Source: Candidatus Woesearchaeota archaeon
GTDB taxonomy: Archaea; Nanobdellota; Nanobdellia; Woesearchaeales; ARS49
Reading direction: 5' to 3'
Assembly: GCA_019323575.1 (NCBI GenBank)
Contig: JAHWHB010000026.1
Location: 1 to 9,341 of the forward strand
Length of the DNA: 9,341 nucleotides
Every line of letters starts with the position of its first letter. Position 1 is the stretch's first letter. This document shows, piece after piece, positions 6,293 through 9,341 of the stretch. The notes beneath the pieces were generated by a model. That model did no database searches. It saw only the letters and a list, made by a program, of their open reading frames with translations, and was not told the origin of the DNA. The position numbers and the translations under genes are program-made.

Positions 6293-6720
6293 GGTATGTG
6301 TTACTACTCTTGCTGTTAATGATTACAGCGGTACAAGCACAATATTATTTGCCTTATGAGCCACAAGCAAATTCTAATTCAGCAGAATTTATCACCCGAA
6401 TAGGTCCTGAACCCGTTCCTCCATCCCAACCAAGAGGAGGAGGCAGCGCAGCATCAAAATCATACTCAGTGGCGGTTCCAAGCGTAAGAAAACCAAGCAC
6501 AGAACAACAAACACAAACCCCTGCACTGCCCCAAGAAACACAAAAAACCTACAAAACAGCAGAAAGACAACCTGAAGAATACAAACTCGCGCCAGGAGAA
6601 ACACCAACAATAACAATCACGCCAGACTACACAGTCCCAAAATGGTATCTTGCACTATCAGCAGCAGCACTCATATTCCTAATAGCAATACTATGGAAAA
6701 TAACAAGGAAAAAAGCATAA
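6289..6720 (+). CDS. Cassette gene E2: Pro/Gln-rich exported protein with C-terminal membrane segment (143 aa)
   Basis: Counterpart of E1. A signal peptide at residues 1-17 (ends AVQA) is followed by a Tyr/Pro-rich start, ITRIGPEPVPPSQPRGGG (35-52), a low-complexity Gln/Thr/Pro stretch (about 68-100), then TVPKWYLA (115-122) entering a helix (about 120-136) and a short basic end (KITRKKA). There are no cysteines, unlike E1. The C-terminus has the three-part form of sortase-type signals (short motif, helix, basic end), so it could be a substrate of the archaeosortase at the left edge; this is inference, and the motif is not one of the named PGF, PEF or VPxxxP classes. AGAGGA at 6278-6283 supports the ATG. 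T-ending codons are frequent to about base 6470 and rare afterwards. Confidence 0.72.
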   Translation: MRYVLLLLLLMITAVQAQYYLPYEPQANSNSAEFITRIGPEPVPPSQPRGGGSAASKSYSVAVPSVRKPSTEQQTQTPALPQETQKTYKTAERQPEEYKLAPGETPTITITPDYTVPKWYLALSAAALIFLIAILWKITRKKA

Positions 6721-6749
6721 AACAATCATTATACTAAAAACGCACAATC

Positions 6750-6757
6750 TTTAAATA
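6750..6757 (+). promoter_or_regulatory. TATA box for the lipoprotein gene (leaderless transcript likely)
   Basis: TTTAAATA is centred 28 bases before ATG 6782. With the usual 22-27 base spacing, transcription would start at or next to the ATG, and no ribosome binding site is visible, so a leaderless mRNA is expected. Confidence 0.6.
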
Positions 6758-6781
6758 CTAAAACAATAAAAAAACTGTACT

Positions 6782-7216
6782 ATGAAAAAGAGCCTAATAG
6801 CACTGATGATAATAACACTTCTACTGTTAGTAGCATGCGAGTCAAAGACAACCGGGAAAAGAGTAGCAATACCAGAAACAACAGTAAAAGCACCCGCAAT
6901 AACAGGCGGAGCAGCAGCAGAAGTGCCAAAAGACACAGGCGAAATAGGAACAACAGCAGCAGAAGCACTAAAACAATTCCAAGTAACAGGAACAGCAGCA
7001 CCAACAGACTCAACTAAGAGCGGAAACTTCTATCCAGCAATTGTAGCCAACGGCACAGGAAAAGACGCACTAGCAGCAAAAACAGACGCGCTAATGAGAC
7101 AATCAGGCTACGTGCCAGCAGTAGACGCAGACAGAGACACAGGAGCAAGATACCACGAAGATGACGGAGACCTAACAAACCTGCCAGACAAGTACTCAGA
7201 CAACACTGGAGATTAA
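6782..7216 (+). CDS. Putative lipoprotein (144 aa), function unknown
   Basis: The N-terminus MKKSLIALMIITLLLLVAC is a lipoprotein signal with a lipobox LVAC, the acceptor Cys being residue 19. The mature part is low in hydrophobic residues, rich in Ala, Thr, Gly and Asp, and has no other cysteine. The first 70 residues look flexible; the C-terminal 50 or so are acidic (VDADRDTGARYHEDDGD, then a DNTGD end). I recognise no family. It has its own TATA box and no ribosome binding site. The 3' end overlaps the convergent Trm112-like gene by 21 bases. It is separated from cassette 2 by 61 bases, so it may or may not belong functionally with the surface cassettes. DDGD-type acidic clusters could bind a cation, but I see no defined EF-hand loop. 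Confidence 0.7.
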   Translation: MKKSLIALMIITLLLLVACESKTTGKRVAIPETTVKAPAITGGAAAEVPKDTGEIGTTAAEALKQFQVTGTAAPTDSTKSGNFYPAIVANGTGKDALAAKTDALMRQSGYVPAVDADRDTGARYHEDDGDLTNLPDKYSDNTGD

Positions 7217-7336
7217 GCAGGGAATACCTTCTTTAACCTTAAACTTCTTTTTACACTTAGGACACTCCAAAAACTCCTCATTATACAATAGCCTAGTGTG
7301 GTCCTCAGGACAGACCAACAAGTCAAAAACAGCCAT
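7196..7336 (-). CDS. Trm112-family (YcaR-like) small zinc-ribbon protein (46 aa)
   Basis: A short minus-strand frame fills most of what looks like a 173-base gap. The translation begins MAVFDLLVCPED, continues with FLECPKCKKKF (residues 22-32) and then VKEGIPCLI (34-42). LLVCP, then L.C..C, then GIP is the hallmark of the Trm112/YcaR family (PF03966). Trm112 proteins activate methyltransferases acting on tRNA, rRNA and release factors in eukaryotes and archaea; short bacterial forms are of unclear role. The first metal-ligand pair is CPED (only one Cys), the second is the full CPKC, and partial loss is also seen in E. coli YcaR. It is the only minus-strand gene in the window. It ends inside the lipoprotein gene (21-base overlap) and shares the 53-base upstream region with the CCC protein at 7390. 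The codons are T-rich as read. No other in-frame ATG lies upstream. Confidence 0.7.
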   Translation of the reverse strand: MAVFDLLVCPEDHTRLLYNEEFLECPKCKKKFKVKEGIPCLISSVV

Positions 7337-7359
7337 AAACGTATAATACGTACAAATAT

Positions 7360-7369
7360 CTTAAATATG
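7360..7369 (+). promoter_or_regulatory. TATA box for the CCC-protein operon, in a shared divergent promoter region
   Basis: CTTAAATATG is centred about 26 bases before ATG 7390, which lacks a ribosome binding site, so a leaderless transcript is likely. Read on the minus strand the same bases give CATATTTAAG, placed about 24-33 bases before the Trm112-like start at 7336, so one AT-rich element may serve both directions. Confidence 0.5.
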
Positions 7370-7389
7370 TAACGGTTCTAAACAAAGCT

Positions 7390-7674
7390 ATGGATGAAAC
7401 AAAAGCAATGCTAGGAATTCTGGTAATAGCGGCGATAGCCCTAACCAGCTACTTTGTAATAGGGCCAGGAAACACAGGACTGGCAACAAATCAAAACTAC
7501 ATGACCTGCTGCTGCAACATACTCGCACAAGACACAACACAAGTACTAGTAAGATCACAACTACAAACATTCGCAACAAGAACAACACCAAACTGCCAAG
7601 CAGCATGCGAGTACAACTACGCGGGCCAAGGAAAAATATTCTCACAGGTGGGAACATGCGCAGAAAATCAGTAA
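7390..7674 (+). CDS. Six-cysteine anchored protein 1 (CCC family, 94 aa)
   Basis: Family not recognised. A polar start (MDETKA) leads into a helix (about residues 7-25), then GPGNTGLAT and a soluble part with exactly six cysteines: CCC at 40-42, C69-x3-C73 and C90 in QVGTC. The same pattern and similar spacing recur in the next two genes, so this is the first of three tandem paralogues. A consecutive CCC is unusual; the cysteines may form disulfides outside the cell or bind metal, which the sequence does not settle. The N-terminus resembles A2 of cassette 2. The next gene overlaps its end by 19 bases, with GGTGG at 7647-7651 inside it. Extracellular location is inferred from topology. It starts a three-gene operon read from the TATA at 7360-7369. 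Confidence 0.75.
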   Translation: MDETKAMLGILVIAAIALTSYFVIGPGNTGLATNQNYMTCCCNILAQDTTQVLVRSQLQTFATRTTPNCQAACEYNYAGQGKIFSQVGTCAENQ

Positions 7675-8048
7675 AACACGAAAAACTAGCCACACTAGCC
7701 TTTGTACTGGCGATACTAATAGCAGTAGTGGCATTCTACTTCGTATGGCAAAACATACAATACGGAAGAAGCCTAGAAGGACTCCAAAAATACGCATGCG
7801 TCAAATACCTCCAGGAACACCCAGGAGAAACCGTATGCCCTGACTTCACACTAGTACAACCACAACAAATAGCATGCTGCTGCGACACAGGAGGAACAAG
7901 CAGATTCCACAAATACCAAGCATACGCCTCAGTGCCAAAAACAGCAGACGACTTCGCCAAAGCCCAAGCATGCACAGAAAAATGCTCAGAAGGCGGTCCA
8001 AAAGCCTCGCTAATTAACGTCGGCAGATGCTCCTGGATAGAAGAATGA
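7656..8048 (+). CDS. Six-cysteine anchored protein 2 (CCC family, 130 aa)
   Basis: A basic N-terminus (MRRKSVKHEK) precedes a helix at about residues 11-31, so the following part is probably outside. The family cysteines are CCC at 74-76, C106-x3-C110, and C125 in NVGRC. An additional pair, C48 and C61, lies in an insertion between helix and CCC, which could add one disulfide. The region 83-105 is Tyr/Lys/Ala-rich and probably helical (KTADDFAKAQ). The start at 7656 is chosen because GGTGG (7647-7651) lies four bases upstream; an in-frame ATG at 7605 is deep inside gene 1, would put 17 polar residues ahead, and lacks such a site. It overlaps gene 1 by 19 bases and gene 3 by 4 (ATGA). The function is unknown. 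Confidence 0.75.
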   Translation: MRRKSVKHEKLATLAFVLAILIAVVAFYFVWQNIQYGRSLEGLQKYACVKYLQEHPGETVCPDFTLVQPQQIACCCDTGGTSRFHKYQAYASVPKTADDFAKAQACTEKCSEGGPKASLINVGRCSWIEE

Positions 8049-8314
8049 AAACCCACCATCTAGCAAATATTATTCTTATTTTAGTATTAATAACCGCAAT
8101 AGCAGGAATGTACTATTTATTCAAAGGAACAGGAAAAGCAACAGCAATGATAGACATTGAAACCCCAGGCACATGCTGCTGCAAAGGAGAAACAGGAGTA
8201 TTCCAAAAAACAACAATGAAACCAGCAAGCCAGCTCTTGCTGACAGACTGCACAATAATCTGCTCAGAAAGCAGCACACAAAAACACCCAGTAACAAGCC
8301 TGGGACCCTGCTAA
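8045..8314 (+). CDS. Six-cysteine anchored protein 3 (CCC family, 89 aa)
   Basis: A short His-containing start (MKTHH) is followed by a helix (about residues 6-26), then KGTGKATAM and the six-cysteine domain: CCC at 44-46, C69-x3-C73, and the final residue C89 in SLGPC. It is the most compact of the three paralogues, with the last cysteine being the C-terminus itself. ATG 8045 overlaps the stop of gene 2 as ATGA, so translation is probably coupled; the in-frame ATG at 8027 is upstream inside gene 2 and gives an unlikely polar extension. The helix (ITAIAGMYYLF) is similar in style to the B proteins (VTVAGLYLTT). It ends the operon, 132 bases before TFB. The function is unknown. Confidence 0.72.
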   Translation: MKTHHLANIILILVLITAIAGMYYLFKGTGKATAMIDIETPGTCCCKGETGVFQKTTMKPASQLLLTDCTIICSESSTQKHPVTSLGPC

Positions 8315-8344
8315 AAACACTTATCGACTGAAAAAATAGAAAGC

Positions 8345-8377
8345 TTTATATATTAGTTCTGACAGTTATATATAAAA
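8345..8377 (+). promoter_or_regulatory. Two TATA boxes upstream of TFB
   Basis: TTTATATA at 8345-8352, preceded by AGAAAGC, and TTATATATAAAA at 8366-8377. Either could drive TFB, giving leaders of about 70 or 50 bases. The first shares the 11-base AGAAAGCTTTA with the cassette 1 promoter at 332-342. Confidence 0.6.
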
Positions 8378-8408
8378 TTAATTGTGGTGGAAAATATACA
8401 TTAGGCTT

Positions 8409-8426
8409 TCTCCTGAAAAAAGGGGA
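8409..8426 (+). promoter_or_regulatory. Small hairpin in the TFB leader
   Basis: TCTCCT (8409-8414) can pair with AGGGGA (8421-8426), with one G-T pair, around a GAAAAA loop. Directly after the stem, ATG GCG GCT TAG (8425-8436 region, ATG at 8426-8428) would make a three-codon upstream ORF. No T-run follows, so a terminator is unlikely. Translational control of TFB is possible, but the stem is short and I see no known riboswitch. Confidence 0.3.
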
Positions 8427-8446
8427 TGGCGGCTTAGGTGGGTGTC

Positions 8447-9341
8447 ATGTATTTTGTTAAAAAATGTCCGGAATGCGCAAGCATAAATCTATTTGAAAAT
8501 CCAGAAAAAGGAGAAATAATATGCAAAGACTGCGGACTAGTCATAGAAGACAAAATGGTAGAATTCGGCCAGGAATGGCGCGAATTCGAAGACGGAGCAG
8601 GATCAGAAAGCAAACGCAGAACAGGAGCTCCAATGACCTACACCCAATTCGACCAAGGACTGGGAACAGAAGTAGGACAAAAAGCAGACCTATTCCAACT
8701 AGGAAGCAAAGAAAGAAACAAATTCTTCAGACTAAGAAAATGGCAATACAGAATAAGCACGGCCATAGAAAGAAATTTGAAATTGGCGCTTGCTGAATTG
8801 AAAAGAGTATCAAGCTTCCTGAAACTGCCAAAAATGGTAGAAGAAGAAGCAGCCATGATATACACCCAGGCAGTCCAAAGAGGACTAGTAAGGGGAAGAA
8901 GCATGGAATCAGTAGTCTCAGGCGCATTATATGCGGCCTGCAGAAGGCATGAAGTTCCAAGAACACTAGACGAACTATCAGAAGCATCAGGCATAGAGAA
9001 AAAAGAAATAGGAAGAACATACAGATTCGTAACAAGAGAACTAGGAATCACAATACTACCAAGCAACCCTGCAGACTACATCGCAAGGTTCGCAAGCTCT
9101 TTGAAACTAACTGCAGAGACGCAATCAAAAGCAGTAGAAATACTGGAAGACGCACAAAAAGAAGAACTAACTTCTGGAAGAGGCCCAACAGGAATAGCAG
9201 CTGCAGCGTTGTACGTAGCAGCGCTAATGCACGGCGAAAAAAGAACACAAAGAGAAGTAGCAGACGTAGCAGGAGTGACAGAAGTCACCATACGAAACAG
9301 ATACAAAGAACTTCTAGAAAAACTAGAACTTGAGAAAGAAC
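8447..9341 (+). CDS. tfb: Transcription initiation factor B (TFB), 3' end outside window
   Basis: 298 residues are visible. An N-terminal zinc ribbon has CPEC at 7-10 and CKDC at 26-29. A B-reader/linker includes FGQEWREFEDG and the diagnostic RRTGAPM....DQGLGTEV (about 58-76). The first cyclin fold spans about 105-200. The second, from about 205, contains SGRGPTGIAAAALYVAAL and a helix-turn-helix (QREVADVAGVTEVTIRNRYK, 268-287) that in this family contacts the BRE. TFB bridges TBP-TATA and RNA polymerase at every archaeal promoter. Usual length is about 300-315, so only a short C-terminal end is missing. The ATG at 8447 follows GGTGGG (8437-8442). An in-frame GTG at 8438 would add three residues, but it lies within the ribosome binding site. 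Not functionally tied to the surface genes. Confidence 0.97.
   Translation, partial: MYFVKKCPECASINLFENPEKGEIICKDCGLVIEDKMVEFGQEWREFEDGAGSESKRRTGAPMTYTQFDQGLGTEVGQKADLFQLGSKERNKFFRLRKWQYRISTAIERNLKLALAELKRVSSFLKLPKMVEEEAAMIYTQAVQRGLVRGRSMESVVSGALYAACRRHEVPRTLDELSEASGIEKKEIGRTYRFVTRELGITILPSNPADYIARFASSLKLTAETQSKAVEILEDAQKEELTSGRGPTGIAAAALYVAALMHGEKRTQREVADVAGVTEVTIRNRYKELLEKLELEKE

Larger units (their letters stand above)
3960..6720 (+). repeat. Cassette 2 of the tandem five-gene duplication (A2-B2-C2-D2-E2)
   Basis: Second copy of the five-gene set, 70 bases after cassette 1. All four gene junctions overlap here (4, 13, 23 and 4 bases), tighter than in cassette 1. B2, C2, D2 and the first third of E2 use many more T-ending codons than cassette 1. 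The ectodomains of B2 and E2 have lost most or all of the cysteines of their partners. Confidence 0.8.

Noticed and set aside
1518..6720. Bacterial WxL/Csc-type cell-surface cluster
   Set aside because: The layout of small anchored peptide, Ig-like membrane protein and surface protein is analogous, but I find no WxL motifs and no LPxTG, so only an analogy remains.
7736..8059. 107-codon minus-strand frame opposite CCC protein 2
   Set aside because: It lies over a gene with conserved cysteine spacing shared by two neighbours. The antisense product has no recognisable features.
8378..8446. Known riboswitch or C/D box sRNA in the TFB leader
   Set aside because: A CTGA occurs, but there is no partner C box (RTGATGA), and the stem does not match a riboswitch class I know.
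8521..9066. Alternative frames within TFB on both strands
   Set aside because: TFB is unambiguous in its frame; the others are Arg-rich or Leu-rich shadow translations.
1..9341. CRISPR arrays, insertion sequences, integrases, attachment sites, tRNA or rRNA genes
   Set aside because: I looked on both strands and saw no spaced direct repeats, transposase or integrase motifs, terminal inverted repeats, or tRNA-like cloverleaf sequences.

Overview
The window reads as a piece of a small-genome archaeon, most likely a DPANN lineage (Woesearchaeota/Pacearchaeota-like; inference, not proven). Support: a clear archaeal transcription factor B gene at the right end, archaeal TATA boxes (TTTAAATA, TTTATATA) in front of several transcription units, GGAGG/GGTGG ribosome binding sites inside operons, tightly packed short genes, and an archaeosortase/exosortase-type protein at the left end. 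Nearly all genes are on the + strand. Many have very few codons ending in T, and this creates long antisense ORFs that are shadows.

Layout. 1-343: C-terminal part of an archaeosortase-like membrane transpeptidase. 385-3889: cassette 1, five genes called A1-E1 here. A is a tiny membrane-anchored protein, B a membrane-anchored ectodomain, C a signal-peptide/Ig-like/C-terminal-anchor protein, D a small anchored Ig-like domain, and E a Pro-rich protein with a C-terminal membrane segment. 3960-6720: cassette 2, A2-E2, the same five genes in the same order, heavily diverged and with partly different codon use. 6782-7216: a putative lipoprotein with its own promoter. 7196-7336 (minus strand): a 46-residue Trm112-like zinc-ribbon protein hidden in an apparent gap. 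7390-8314: three overlapping genes for small anchored proteins sharing a six-cysteine pattern (CCC ... CxxxC ... GxC). 8447-end: TFB, missing only its extreme C-terminus.

Almost everything except TFB and the Trm112-like protein is predicted to be exported or membrane-anchored. The tandem cassettes next to an archaeosortase look like a cell-surface assembly module. The genes in each cassette overlap or lie close together, so their products probably act together, with A/B as abundant surface subunits and C/D/E as anchoring or assembly partners; these roles are inference. I recognise no named system in this arrangement. The duplicated five-gene cassette and the CCC-protein trio are the best candidates for undescribed biology here.
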